A stretch of DNA of 64,000 nucleotides from Dryas octopetala (Eukaryota; Streptophyta; Magnoliopsida; Rosales; Rosaceae), in NCBI GenBank assembly GCA_963921425.1, contig OY992832.1, positions 14,011,249 to 14,075,248 of the forward strand, given 5' to 3'. Position 1 is the stretch's first letter; every line of letters starts with the position of its first letter. A program made the translations under genes and the position numbers. Below the pieces are notes generated by a model. The model did not search any database, was not told the DNA's origin, and saw only the letters and a program-made list of their open reading frames with translations. Shown piece by piece: positions 1-11,661 of this stretch.

Positions 1-1600
1 AAAGATTATTTGAGATGTTCCTTTAACAAATAATTTGGCATCTTAATCACGTTGTCAGATTGTTAATTAAGACTATTGAATATGTATATGAATTTTTATT
101 TGAAAGTATGATTCAAAATAAAATTTTGATAACATAATATATCAAATATATTAAGATATATATAGAACACTATAATAGAAAAACTCTGATGAAAATATTC
201 AAATTTAATTATCTTTCTTTTTCCAATTACAAAGAGGTTTGAACCTATCATCTCTGCCCTTACCTCACCATCTCATGCGAGTAAGACTTATTGGTACATC
301 AAATTTCTCATTCACATGCACAACTTCTCTTTTCTATGTACGTTCAACCAACTCAATCTTTTATCTTACACACGTACGTATCTAATTTGTACGAAATATT
401 AATATGCACACAAAATTATATAATAAGAATTTATGTCATATCAATAATTTTTTAACACTTGACTCATCGATATATGGAGTTTAAATTTGTAAATCATCAT
501 TGAATATATTCATATGACGTATATATTTTTTACTACCGACGAACTCCTAGTCTCCTACTATATATCATGGGAAAAAAACTGCTAAGCATCTACATCAGTT
601 TTGCCGTTTTGGAGAAGCTGTAGTTTTCGCAGAAGAAAATTCATTTTTGACTTTTCTTCAATACATAGCCATTTCAACCAGTATCTTTCTGAAGTAGCAA
701 ATTCTCTGGTCCCATGATGTACGTACCGAATGTCAATGACTCAATGACATTCAACCTTGAATTTTGATGCTAGCTATTCCAACTTCCTATATGGTGACAT
801 AAAGCGAGATAATCCTTCCATTAAGGTTTTTTTTTTTTTTTTTTTAATTATAATATAACCAAAGCAATTTTATTGAAAGAGCTAAGAGTGAACGTCAAAT
901 CCTTCCATAAAGGTTACGAAGTCAAATTTGAAATAAATACTTCTTCTATTTACCGAAACAAGTGAATACTTGTATCAAAGTCAACGTCACCTAATCACAA
1001 ATTCAAGCTAATCTCAGTCCCTAATTCCATTAGACCCTTATTAGGCAACCAAATGCAGAACCGTAATTAATTCTAGCTCCTATTACTCCGTAAGCGTCAG
1101 CCCCACAAATCTATGTGCTACCACTCTTGGATCATTCCATGACAATTAATCAAGATTGTAATATATTTGTTCTTGTGGGAATATATAGTTATCAAATTGA
1201 AATTGGTGCACCCACAATTTGGGTCCTCAAATTAATAGTCTCCTTACTATACACACCAACCAAGTGTCTGAGAGGCAACCTACCCCCAATCCAAAGATAA
1301 TCTAATTACTTATGATATTAAACTATCAATTGTTATTTAGAACCACAAGTTCATATGACATTCCATTTGGTCGATAATTCAAATTCCTAATATATATGAT
1401 AATATAACATATTGAATTCTGAAATGTTGAGACGTCACTAATTTGGTAATATAACATGCGATACTGAACTGAAGAAATTTTGTGTATTTATTAATAATAT
1501 TTATTTAGTTTTTAAGACACAGAAGTGACAGAACCCAACTGCTAGGCACATTGGTCCATTCACACAAACCGAGGCCATTTAGGGAGGCGCGTTTCACTTT
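1..1600. other. Intergenic, upstream of CRLK1-like gene
   Basis: AT-rich DNA with a long T run near 827-844. I see no coding exons, RNA genes or clean transposon ends here. Short open frames are scattered and have no recognisable protein content. The right edge grades into the promoter and 5' leader of the receptor-kinase gene. The exact transcription start cannot be fixed by eye. Confidence 0.6.
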
Positions 1601-1757
1601 CGTTTCCATTTTCATTACGCGAGCGGCGACTCACGGAATTTAAAAAGCAACGAAAACATCTGTTTTAGTGTTTTTTGCATTTTGCTTCCTTTTTTTCTCA
1701 CGCCAACTTTAATTTTGTTCGTAGATCACATTCCTTCCTCGTCTTCCCATACTTGGA

Positions 1758-1781
1758 ATCTCTCTCTCTCTCTCTCTCTCA
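1758..1781 (+). repeat. CT microsatellite in CRLK1 leader
   Basis: A pure (CT)n tract of about 12 units lies in the probable 5' untranslated exon of the kinase gene. Pyrimidine patches of this kind are common in plant leaders and core promoters. Its presence supports the leader being transcribed but does not prove it. Confidence 0.8.
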
Positions 1782-1825
1782 CTTCCTCGCAACACTTTCA
1801 CTTGTCTTCTACACTCCAAGAAAAC

Positions 1826-1831
1826 ATGTAA
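1826..1831 (+). promoter_or_regulatory. Start-stop upstream ORF (ATGTAA)
   Basis: The only ATG between about 1640 and the donor at 1857 is followed directly by TAA, giving a one-codon start-stop ORF in the probable leader exon. AUG-UAA elements are known in plants to stall ribosomes and lower downstream translation, for example in the boron-regulated NIP5;1 leader. Whether this one lies on the mature mRNA depends on the unmapped transcription start. Confidence 0.45.
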
Positions 1832-1856
1832 TTGTTTGTTTCTCAGCATATTACAG

Positions 1857-2813
1857 GTAACAATTCCAGACTGTTAGTGAAGCTCTATGTCAAATACTCA
1901 AGTGCTTTCGTTTGATTTACTCGTTTTGGTTTTGCTTTTTTTGCTTTCGATTTCTGTTTGTTTTTGTTTTTCCTGTCGTGATCTGTTGGTGGTCTCGTTT
2001 TTCTTGAATCTCCGTTTGGTTGCCGAGAAAAAAACAAGTTTGAGTTGAAGAAAAAGCAAAACCGTCTTTAAGTAGGTCCCATATGCTTGCATTAGGCTGA
2101 ATTGGTTCGTTGTTTATGTCTATGCCATACTTCCTTTCCTTTTATGTTTTTTTCTGAGCAACCAAACAGAGGCTACAGAGCATTATTGGATTTTTGATTA
2201 TGTATATAAATTTGATTAGCAACATCTGTTGATATCACATGGGGATCTCAGTTTAGTTTGATTTGGTGCAATGGGAAGCAGATCAAGTAATTTTCTTTCA
2301 CTAGCATCATCTAATTTAGTATTGCTGAGTTTTGCTTTTCCCACATTAATTAAGCTTTTTATTAGGATAGAAACCGTAGGGTTCTTATTCCCCCAAAAGA
2401 AATTTGATTAATATTAACTGTTATTTTCTTCTCTCAGTACTGTTATAAAACTTTTAATCTTTAAAGAGTTGAGTTAAATCTAGTTTTAAGCTACAAGTGG
2501 ATTGGTGAGGTCAGGCTTGTTCCGTGTTAGTTTCTTGTTCAATATATTGAAATGGGTGCTTGTATTGTATTAGTTTAAGATATGGTTTTTCTCCTTCAAC
2601 GCTAGATTGTTCTTTTAAATAATTTGGAGTTTGTTAATTTTAGTTTGACTTTTTTTTTTATGGCCATGAATAACAAACAATTTGTCCAAATTTGACCTCA
2701 TGACTTTCGAGTTCATGCGTTTGATATTTATAATAGTCTACAAACTAGTGCCACTTCTTCTTCTTCTTCTTTTTGACTTGGTCTTGATGTAAGATTGATG
2801 GGTTATTTTTCAG
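1857..2813 (+). other. Probable 5'UTR intron of CRLK1-like gene
   Basis: A good donor (CAG then GTAACA at 1857) and a good acceptor (TTTTTCAG ending at 2813) bracket a T-rich stretch with no coding potential. Splicing would join a leader exon to a short segment carrying the start codon at 2868. A leader intron of this kind is common in plant receptor-kinase genes. The junctions are inferred from consensus only. Confidence 0.6.
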
Positions 2814-2821
2814 GTCTGACA

Positions 2822-2830
2822 ATGGCTTAG
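2822..2830 (+). promoter_or_regulatory. Second minimal upstream ORF (Met-Ala-stop)
   Basis: ATGGCTTAG lies nine bases past the leader intron acceptor and ends 37 bases before the main start codon at 2868. It would be the last upstream ORF met by a scanning ribosome. Together with the start-stop at 1826 it gives the leader two minimal ORFs and no longer ones. Confidence 0.5.
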
Positions 2831-2867
2831 ATAATTGAACTGGGAATTAGAAGGTGTAATTGAGGAG

Positions 2868-5800
2868 ATGAAAGGCGAGCCAGTTGGGCTCATCATTGGG
2901 GTTTCAATAGGGGTAGTGATTGGAGTGCTTTTGGCAATCTCTGGATTCTTCTGCATTAGGTACCATAGGAAGCGCTTGCAGATAGGGAACAGCAGTTCTC
3001 GGAGGGCGGCAACTATTCCTATTCGTGCTAATGGTGCTGACTCTTGTAATATGTTGTCAGACTCGACAATTGGTCCAGATTCACCTGTAAAATCTGGACA
3101 CAATGGCACATCCTTCTGGCTTTGGCTTGAAGGATTTAAGAAGAGTAATGTGGTCTCGATGTCTGGAATACCCGAGTATTCTTACAAGTAATGTTTCCAG
3201 AATACCTGTTCCATTCATGCACCTGACTTGTTGGTTTGGATGATATGTCTTTTTTTATCATTATCCTTTCTCTTTACATGTTATGAGGATGTTCAGTATG
3301 ATTAGTTTGGAACTTTCCATACATGAATGCTAAATTGTCCTAGCATTGGTGCTTTAGACCACAGAAACTATTTCTTGTTTCATATGGAAAAATATGAATC
3401 ATGTTCATTGGAAATATTTCACATTCTATCTTTAGTGTCTTTGTGATAATATGAGTTGACTAACTAGTAATGGCTGAATTCTGGGCATACCTGATGGAGA
3501 AACTAAACTGGAGTACTTGTTATAAACATTTGAACATCAGATGATCAATCTATTTAGAATAAGGAGGATTGCTTGAATGCTTGTCTGAATTTAATCCCCA
3601 TTACTTTGTTACCTTTGTTATGACAGAGTCCTTGAATTTCAAAGGAATGCGTCCTCTTATATACACATATACTCACACACATAAACACACAAACAAGCTT
3701 GAAATGCCTAGACATTAACTATATTTTGCTTCATCTGTTATGTGAGATGCCTAATGCCATTCATTTAAAAATGCAAATGAGATTTGATGTTTCATTATGA
3801 ATTATTAGATTTCTTTCTTCTTAAGTCTTAACTGCTGAGTACTTCTCGCTTCTTTATTATTATTTTCTTTGAAATTATATGTATATATATATATTTTTTT
3901 TTTTTGAAGGAGAGGCAACTTATTTTGGCACACCTAAGTTCTTGACCTCTTTCTCATTTGGTTTATTAATTTCATTTGCCAATGGGATTCATACAGGGAT
4001 CTGCAAAAAGCAACCTATAACTTTACAACATTAATAGGGCAAGGTGCATTTGGTCCTGTGTACAAAGCTCAGATGTCAACAGGTGAGACGGTTGCTGTAA
4101 AAGTTCTTGCAACTGATTCTAAGCAAGGGGAGAAAGAGTTTCAGACAGAGGTAGTGATTGTTTATGATTAATACTTTACTATTTTAGGGTCCCTACAACA
4201 GTTATTCGCTATAATATAAATTTATTGGAAATTTTTGGAAGTGTGTGGGACCTTCATGAAATTTAAGAAAGTCAGTCCACTTGCAGATATTTTCAGGAAA
4301 ATTACTTGTTGGATCTTATTGATAGAGCAAATTGTCCCATAAGTTAACAGATCATAATCATGCTAATCTATTCACATTTTTCTTTTGCATATGACATCAC
4401 TTAGGTGCCTTGTTTATGCTATCAATTTCCTTTTTGAGAAAATATTCTAGATTGTTTCATCAATTATAGTCCTTCAAGTTCTTCTTCTTGTTCAATTTCC
4501 CATCAGGTTAAGCTATTGGGAAGGTTGCATCACAGAAACCTCGTGAACTTAATTGGATATTGTGCAGAAAAAGGCCAACATATGCTTGTATATGTCTACA
4601 TGAGTGAAGGCAGTTTGGCTTCTCATTTGTATAGTAAGTTGGCCTTGAATTTCCCATATTTTTTCGTTTCTATATGTATGAATGCTATTCAGTATAAGGA
4701 AAGCAGTATGTGAATAGAGAATTTATGAAATTTGCATTTGAGATAACTTGTAGATTGATTGAAATCATTCAATTCGAGTTTATGTGTATGCATCATTTGT
4801 AGGCCTCTGGGTGGCTTAATGTTTGTTGTTTAGGAGGTCGTTCTTTGTAGCATCACACTTCCAATATATGCATCACTTTTTAATATATCCATAGTCTACT
4901 CGTTTCAATTCTGTTGAAGTATAAGAATTCTTCCAGCTTTTCTTGTGAGAATCTGCAATGTGAACCATTCATAAAGAAGATGAAAGTTAGGAACTATGTT
5001 TGTGTAGTTCTCAGTCTTGCAGTCATCTCATTATTTTATGTAATAGATACTGGTGGACTATATAAGGTGGATATGTGGATGCTAGATAAACATTTTTGGT
5101 GGCTCTGTTTGTAGGAAAATGTGGTCTACTCTTTTACTTTTCTGTGATGCAAATAATGTTGTCCAATTGTCTCATATCCTCTGGAAGGATTTCCACTTCC
5201 TTCCCTCTCCCAAAGGGATTAAGATGTTGACCTTTTCTTTTAAAATAAAATCATTTCTAATATTATTCTTTCAACAGAGGAATGGCCAGTAGATCTTGTA
5301 TCTCTTATGTTGGTGCAGCCATATTTCATGGAAAATTTGTATGCACAGTTATCTATTTTGGATAATAATGCAACTTTCTATACTAATGAATATTAGATTT
5401 GTCACTCAAGTTGATGTTTGTTTTAATGGTCATCGTACTGGCATATCTTATTACACTTCCATTCTTGTAATGACTGCTGTGATATGCCAACCTTGTGAGT
5501 ATTATTGTCATCTACTGCATTCAGCTAACTCAGTATAGAAAGAGGAAAAAGGTTAAAATTTTCCAGAAAATGTTGATTCCATATGCATATATAACATATA
5601 AGATATTCAATTGAAAATAACATGCTTTTCTTTATGTAGGTGAAAAGCATGAGCCATTGAGCTGGGATTTGAGGGTTCATATAGCTTTAGATGTAGCGAG
5701 GGGATTGGAGTATCTTCATGATGGAGTAAGTAATGCCTACTGCCCTAAACAGGTTGCCTTTGTACCTGTGCATGCTCAAGGTGTTGATTTATTAATTTTC

Positions 5801-6793
5801 ATTTTTTTACTTCAGGCCGTTCCTCCTGTGATACACCGGGATATTAAATCTAACAATATTCTGTTGGATGAATCTATGAGAGCTAGGGTATGTCACTTTT
5901 GTTAATTTCTTTTATCATCATTATTTCCAAGAGTAGATTCCAGAAAATATCATGCTGTTGGAAGGGGAGTTTTTGATTTACTTCCTTTCCAAATATGGAA
6001 GAAATTCTTGCATTTTGGACCACATAGTTGTTTAATATGCATATATATATGTACTTAAACAATAAAATGTTAGGCTGCCACTTATGGTATTATAGAGGGT
6101 TATGCTGGATCAAGCAGGTAGCTGATTTTGGACTTTCAAGAGAAGAGATGGTGGACAAACATGCAGCTAATATTAGGGGCACTTTTGGTTATCTTGACCC
6201 GGAGTATATATCTACAAGGAATTTCACCAAGAAAAGTGACGTTTACAGCTTTGGAGTTTTGCTCTTTGAACTTGTAGCTGGAAGAAATCCTCAACAGGGT
6301 CTTATGGAATATGTTGAGCTTGTAAGATCTCTCTCTCTCTCTCTCTCGAAAAAGGAAGATTATTATTTACTTTTGCTGCAGAAGTATATATCTACTTAGA
6401 AGCCAATGAATGCTATTAATTTGCATATCTAATGAACTTTCTGTATGACTAATATAGGCAGCAATGAATACGGAGGGGAAACTTGGATGGGAGGAAATTG
6501 TGGATTCCCGTCTTAATGGGAATTTTGATGTGCAAGAGCTCAACGAAGTAGCAGCTCTTGCATATAAATGTGTCAACCGTGCCCCAAGAAAGCGGCCTTC
6601 CATGAGAGACATTGTACAAGTGCTATCACGGATGCTCAAATTGAGGCACAATAGAAAGCACCATATGAAATCCTTGTCAGCCATGACAGATGAAGTTACA
6701 ATTGATGTAAACCAGCCAGAAACCAAAATTCAAATGGCTGAACACCAAAGAGAGGAGTCTGTGGACAGCATGGGTGATGCCTATGAAGTATAG
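2868..6793 (+). CDS. CRLK1: Calcium/calmodulin-regulated receptor-like kinase (CRLK1-like)
   Basis: Seven coding exons: 2868-3187, 3997-4150, 4507-4633, 5640-5725, 5816-5887, 6118-6321 and 6458-6793, giving 432 residues. The Arabidopsis protein is about 440. There is a very short N-terminus, one transmembrane helix at about residues 7-30, a basic juxtamembrane region and then a Ser/Thr kinase domain. Visible landmarks are the glycine loop GQGAFGPV (121-128), Lys142, Glu158, the HRD motif (236-238) and DFG (256-258), so all catalytic residues are intact. In Arabidopsis CRLK1 binds calmodulin and relays cold and calcium signals to a MAP-kinase cascade at the plasma membrane. That role is family knowledge. 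The start is the first ATG opening the [11 protein letters not shown] segment, which matches the family. CRLK2 is the main alternative, but the neighbouring RPL24 gene favours CRLK1. Confidence 0.94.
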
Positions 6794-7470
6794 ACGATAG
6801 TTTTTCCATTTCTTCATTGGTTTTGTTCCTTGGTTCTTTTGGCTTTGCTTTTGATACATGTGCAGTCTTTTATGGGCTAGAAATAGCAGATTTTCTGTGA
6901 TTCCGATTTCTGATCGAGTGACATAGGATTCAGTTGAGCGTTTACTCTGTAACATAGTTCTTTTTCTTTCTTCCTCCCTACTTTCCTCAAATGACAGATT
7001 TCTATATTTGTATACATACATAAGCAATGGAAATGAAGGAAAATTCTCCCTTTCAACTTATTCCCTGGTTTGTAGTGTTATATAATTTTATTACTGGAAA
7101 AAATAATAGATATGTCCCCTTATCTTTGGTCCATGTCTCATTTTGGTCCTTAAATTTCAATTTGATTTTTACTTTAAAAAAATATTATATGTTTAATACA
7201 GGACCATATTTACACAAAAAATTATTAATATTGATGTGGTGTTTTTAATTCATTCAAATTATAACACTATTAACATGGATTCGTAACACCACGTCAGCAT
7301 AACACATGGTGTTATACAATAATTTATCCGTTACACAATATGATTGCTATTTACACCTTAAATATCAATTAACAGATAATTATTAAAAAAAAAATTGATC
7401 TCTCTCTCTCTCTCTTCTCCCTCGAATATAGGCTGGGCGTTACTTTGGTCTGATTAGTCAAACCTAATAA

Positions 7471-7476
7471 GGCCCA
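7471..7476 (-). promoter_or_regulatory. Site II motif (TGGGCC) upstream of RPL24
   Basis: GGCCCA on the plus strand, 267 bases before the RPL24 start codon, is the complement of the plant site II element TGGGCC. Site II elements are bound by TCP factors and are enriched upstream of ribosomal-protein and organelle-related genes. One copy alone is weak evidence. Confidence 0.4.
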
Positions 7477-7506
7477 AACTTTAATACATTACTCGCTAGT
7501 CCAAAT

Positions 7507-7624
7507 CCATATTTAAGCTTGTTTTTTTTCTGGCCATGAAATCCATATTTAAGCTTTTTGTTTTGCCCACAAGGCCACAATCCATATTTAAGCTTGACCA
7601 GTAAAATAACACCCATATTTAAGC
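7507..7624 (+). repeat. Four spaced copies of CCATATTTAAGC upstream of RPL24
   Basis: The identical 12-mer CCATATTTAAGC occurs at 7507, 7543, 7582 and 7613, with spacings of 36, 39 and 31 bases. The spacer sequences are only loosely alike, so this is either a diverged tandem repeat or a clustered binding site. The cluster ends 119 bases before the RPL24 start codon. Confidence 0.85.
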
Positions 7625-7742
7625 AAAGACCAGCTACGTCGTCGTTTTGATCCCAATTCTCTTGGAAGTTTGCACTCTCTTTTATGCTCTGCTCTGTATT
7701 ATCCATTTAGCAATCACAGCCAAATACACTCAGGCAAGGAAA

Positions 7743-10117
7743 ATGGCAGCCATGGCGGCACTTCAGAGCTCCATGACCTCTCTTTCTCTCTCATCTAACT
7801 CCTTCCTGGGCCAACGCCTCGCACCTCCCACTCTTTACTCTGTTCCGGTACGCTTTTGTTTTCCTCCAATTCTTATATCAAATTTCTTGTATCTTGTTGC
7901 TTTCTGCTCATTGTTCAAATTCTGATAAAAAAGAAAAAGAAAAAAAGAAAGCTCATTGTTAAAACTGGAAGCTCAAACTTGGGTTTGTTGCTGTATTTTG
8001 GTTTTTTTCTGGTAACACTGAAGTGGGCCTTTGCTTAAATTGTGAAATTGAATTCCTTGTGGGTCTTGCAGAATTGGATTATTTTGTTGGAGAATGAATA
8101 AAACCTAGATGTGGAAATTGATTGACAGGTCCTAGGAGAAAGGAAAATTTCCGTATATTATTTTGAATTTATTTTGTTCATAAGATTTAGAAATAGGTAT
8201 TTTAATATTTTGTTTCTTAATGAAACTTTTGCTATATTTTTTGTATGCTATTTCCTACTAGCTAAGAATGACAATGTGCTTATGCCACTATAGATGAGCA
8301 TCTCCCTTTGGTATATATGGTATGAATAATGACTCCTATGTCAAGGATTGAGGTTTTTTCAGGGTTATAAGTGAAAATTGTTGCCATATATTAGTGGATG
8401 ATAAATGCCTCTAGTCATTGACATAAAACTGAATTGTATGAAGAATGTTTAGCTGGAGTAAACTTTGGAGCTTTCAGTTTAAGGATGGGTTGGCTTCATT
8501 TTGTCAGGTTACACTCAGTTTACACAGTTGTGAGCAAGGCTTTTCCTAACCCACCATACTGACCGTGACACTTATCAGTTCATTCATCTAGTATGATTTT
8601 ATTTAGTTTTTGTGTTAATGCCTCTAGAAGATGGGATCTGATAAAAATTTTGCAACCAAAGGCACCATGTTAATTATAATCATTGGTTTAAAGTTTACTT
8701 GTAACTTCGTTAAAATAATGTGATATTTTACTTTTGTCTAATCCATAATTCTATATTGGTTTTGTTTTTATATTTCTTGCCATTTGAGAAAAAAAAAAAA
8801 ATTGTTAAACTGTTAAAGTGATGAGAATTGTTTTTATCCCATTCAAATTGTAGTTGGAGTTTGTATTACTCTGATCACTGGAGAGAAAAAGAAAGAAGAA
8901 ATAATCACTTCATAATAATTTCTCTGCCTGTTTTGTGTGCAGGCTAAGTTAACAGCGAAGCCTTGTCTCATAGTAGTAAAGGTTGGTATCATGAGTCCTA
9001 TCCGAGTTTCTCTACCTATATTTTTTTCTCTATTTTCTGTCCATAAATTTATTTGTTGTATAGAATAAGAATATGATAAATGTATTACAAAATAAAAATT
9101 TATGAATTTAGGACCAAAAAGAGAAAGAAAAAGAGGGTAATGAAATTACTAGCTTACTATGAGGGTAGAAGTAATGCCGCTGCTTGTTTGTAATAATTTG
9201 TTTCCAAAGCACTCTTTTATTATGCAATTTGACTTTAAATTTTCACCAAAATTTACCACAAAATGGGATATTCCAGCCTTCTGGTTTTAGAAGAGCTATA
9301 TAGAGGGAATTTGATTGCAACTTATTCATGAATGGGGGTGGAGATTTGTTTCTCTCTCTTTTTTTTTCTAGCTAAACTAAGATAAGAATAAGACTTAATT
9401 TCAATTTGCATGGCATGTTTCACATCATTTTCAGCCTTCCTCCAGTTTGGGAATACCCCGCATGAATTTATTTAGCATCCTTTTCCTTTTAAAAATCTAT
9501 TTGTTATATGGGCTTATTGAGGCTGTTGTTCATCAATTTTCCTGAAATTTTACTTTTTTCTTCCTCTGACAGCTGAAGCGATGGGAGCGGAAGGAATGCA
9601 AGCCAAACAGCCTTCCAATTTTACACAAAATGCATGTTAAGGTTGGAGATACAGTGAAGATCATATCTGGACATGAAAAGGGTAAAACTGGAGAGGTAAC
9701 AAAGATCTTTAAGCACAATAGCACCGTGATAGTTAAAGACATAAACTTGAAGACAAAGCATATGAAGAGCAGAGAAGAGGGTGAACCGGGACAGATTATT
9801 AAGGTTTTTTTCTTTCTTAAAATTTTCTAGTCATCAACTTATTGGTTCATATGTTTTCTTGTTTACCAGTTGTTTAATTACAAATAAACATTGTAAATTT
9901 AATATTCCAGGTAGAAGGAGCTATCCACAGCTCAAATGTGATGCTTTACTCGAAAGAACAGAACGTAGCAAGTCGGGTGGGTCATAAAATTCTGGAAAAT
10001 GGACAACGAGTTCGCTACCTCATAAAAACTGGTGAAATAATAGACAATGCAGAGAACTGGAAGAAATTGAAGGAAGAAAAAAAGAAAACTGAGACTGAAG
10101 TAGCTGTCACTGCATAA
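7743..10117 (+). CDS. RPL24: 50S ribosomal protein L24, chloroplastic
   Basis: Four exons, 7743-7847, 8943-8981, 9573-9803 and 9911-10117, encode 193 residues. The first ~45 residues are rich in Ser, Ala and Leu with few acids, as expected for a chloroplast transit peptide. A KOW-type RNA-binding domain follows (about 69-100, [20 protein letters not shown]), then the conserved L24 C-terminal segment with HSSNVMLYS and an acidic and basic tail. The protein is an early assembly component of the large subunit of the plastid ribosome. The second exon is only 39 bases. The tail-extended organellar L24 of Arabidopsis (At5g54600, SVR8) lies next to CRLK1 there too. A second in-frame ATG lies at 7752, and the first was chosen as it gives the longer transit peptide. 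Confidence 0.94.
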
Positions 10118-10533
10118 GGATCCAATTCTTGACTCAACTTTGATGTAGTTTAGGCACTCTAGATGTATTCATATCATTTTCTTGTTTGTATTGTATCGGT
10201 TCATATCTTGTTATGCCCTCTTGACTGATGCACATGCAACAGAATCATATAAATCTGTTTATTTGTGTTGGTTGTACGACAAAGTTGATCTTCCTACAAA
10301 ACATGCAACGTATCCTATATTGTTGTTAATGAGATTAATGGGTATTTCATTCCATCTTACAGTGTAATCAAAGTGAAAATTCCATTATATATTGTTATAG
10401 TAATGCATTCTGAATGCAATGGATGTGTGGAACTCGGTCATAGGGAATAATTTACACAGCTTAGTCAGCATGGGTTATTCTTCATGCACTGTATTACTAA
10501 AATAGCATGTCTGTTTTTGGACAATTTATAAAT

Positions 10534-11054
10534 GAGATAATTACAGATTTGGTCCACTTATTTTATGCCTAGTTCAATTTTAGTCTACGATCTTTTTTAA
10601 GTTCTGTTTTGGTCCACTAATTGTTCCACTTGTTCAATAAAGGTTCAGATTTGTTTTCTCAAAATTGTCCTGCCTTTTATCCTATTAAATTTCAGTCAAA
10701 TTCAGCAAATATATACTTGTTTTAAAGCTATGCATCTTCTATTTACAACCATATAAAGATCATTCAAATTGGAGTTTTAAAACTCAAGATAATTTGTCTC
10801 AAAATAGGGTACACGAAACTACCAATATTTCCTAGAAATTTTTCATATTTTTCAAACTTTACCAAACTTCAATTCTCATTGATTATAATATTCCAAATTG
10901 GTTCCTATAACTAAGAAATGATAAAATATAACTTATATTTCAATTATAATTGAAGAAAACACAACCAAAATTATTTAAAATTATAATTTAAGAAAAATCG
11001 TGAACCAAAATTGAACTAGGTATAAAATAAATGAACCAAATTTGTAATTACCTC
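10534..11054. mobile_element. Mutator-like MITE with 9-bp target duplication
   Basis: A 521-bp element has terminal inverted repeats of about 48 bases. The left end reads GAGATAATTACAGATTTGGT, and the right end is its imperfect reverse complement, finishing ACCTC. The flanks are TTTATAAAT at 10525-10533 and TTTACAAAT at 11055-11063, matching at 8 of 9 positions. A 9-base duplication is the signature of the Mutator superfamily. There is no transposase, so it is non-autonomous. It sits in the RPL24-reductase gap. Confidence 0.8.
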
Positions 11055-11206
11055 TTTACAAATATAAGAATTTCTTCACATTCAGGATCTATTGTTGTTT
11101 TCCTCAGGGTGGCTAGGAGTTAAAGACATGATGTTTTGCCTCTAACCAAAGGAATATGCATTCCTCATTTTTTTTGTTCTTATATTTATCTATATCTCGC
11201 CAACTG

Positions 11207-11240
<34 letters not shown>
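11207..11240 (+). repeat. Poly(A) tract
   Basis: An uninterrupted run of about 34 A residues. Runs this long are prone to slippage, so the exact length may be unreliable. The nearby TATA box and gene to the right are unaffected. Confidence 0.9.
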
Positions 11241-11244
<4 letters not shown>

Positions 11245-11565
11245 AAACTAAAAGTAAATTCGTTACCAAATGGAGAAAAAAAAAATATGGAAAGGTGAAT
11301 AATTTTTTCTTTTGTTCCTCTCCTCTGTATATGCCATCAGATGAATCTAGATACGTGTACAACTCAAATCACATGGATGGTTTAACATTTGGCAACCATG
11401 CATCGACAACACACTCTCGACGGTGGCTCCATACCGATTTCAAATCATGAATGGTTTACCATCAAATGGTTATTTGTCTATGTTTCTTATTATAGTATTG
11501 CAATATGACTATTATACTAATTATATGATTAACAAAAGCCGACACCTTATTAATTCATTATTTCA

Positions 11566-11574
11566 TATATAAAT
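11566..11574 (+). promoter_or_regulatory. TATA box of the reductase gene
   Basis: TATATAAAT lies 96 bases before the start codon at 11662. This spacing suits a transcription start near 11600. It is the best TATA-like sequence close to the gene. Confidence 0.55.
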
Positions 11575-11661
11575 GGGTCACTCATAGGCCACACTGAAAG
11601 GTCTCTCTAAACTAAGACTGTAGCCTGCAGGTTTGTTTTGGCAGCACAGAGAGTGAAAGAA

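Larger units (their letters stand above)
6794..7742. other. CRLK1 3'UTR and RPL24 promoter region
   Basis: About the first 230 bases are probable 3' untranslated sequence of the kinase gene. From about 7090 the DNA is AT-rich and includes a CT tract at about 7397-7415. The last 290 bases carry a site II motif and a repeated 12-mer, listed separately. No coding exon is visible. Confidence 0.6.

Noticed and set aside
7856-8038. Small hydrophobic frame after RPL24 exon 1
   Set aside because: It lies within RPL24 intron 1 and is a T-rich intron frame.
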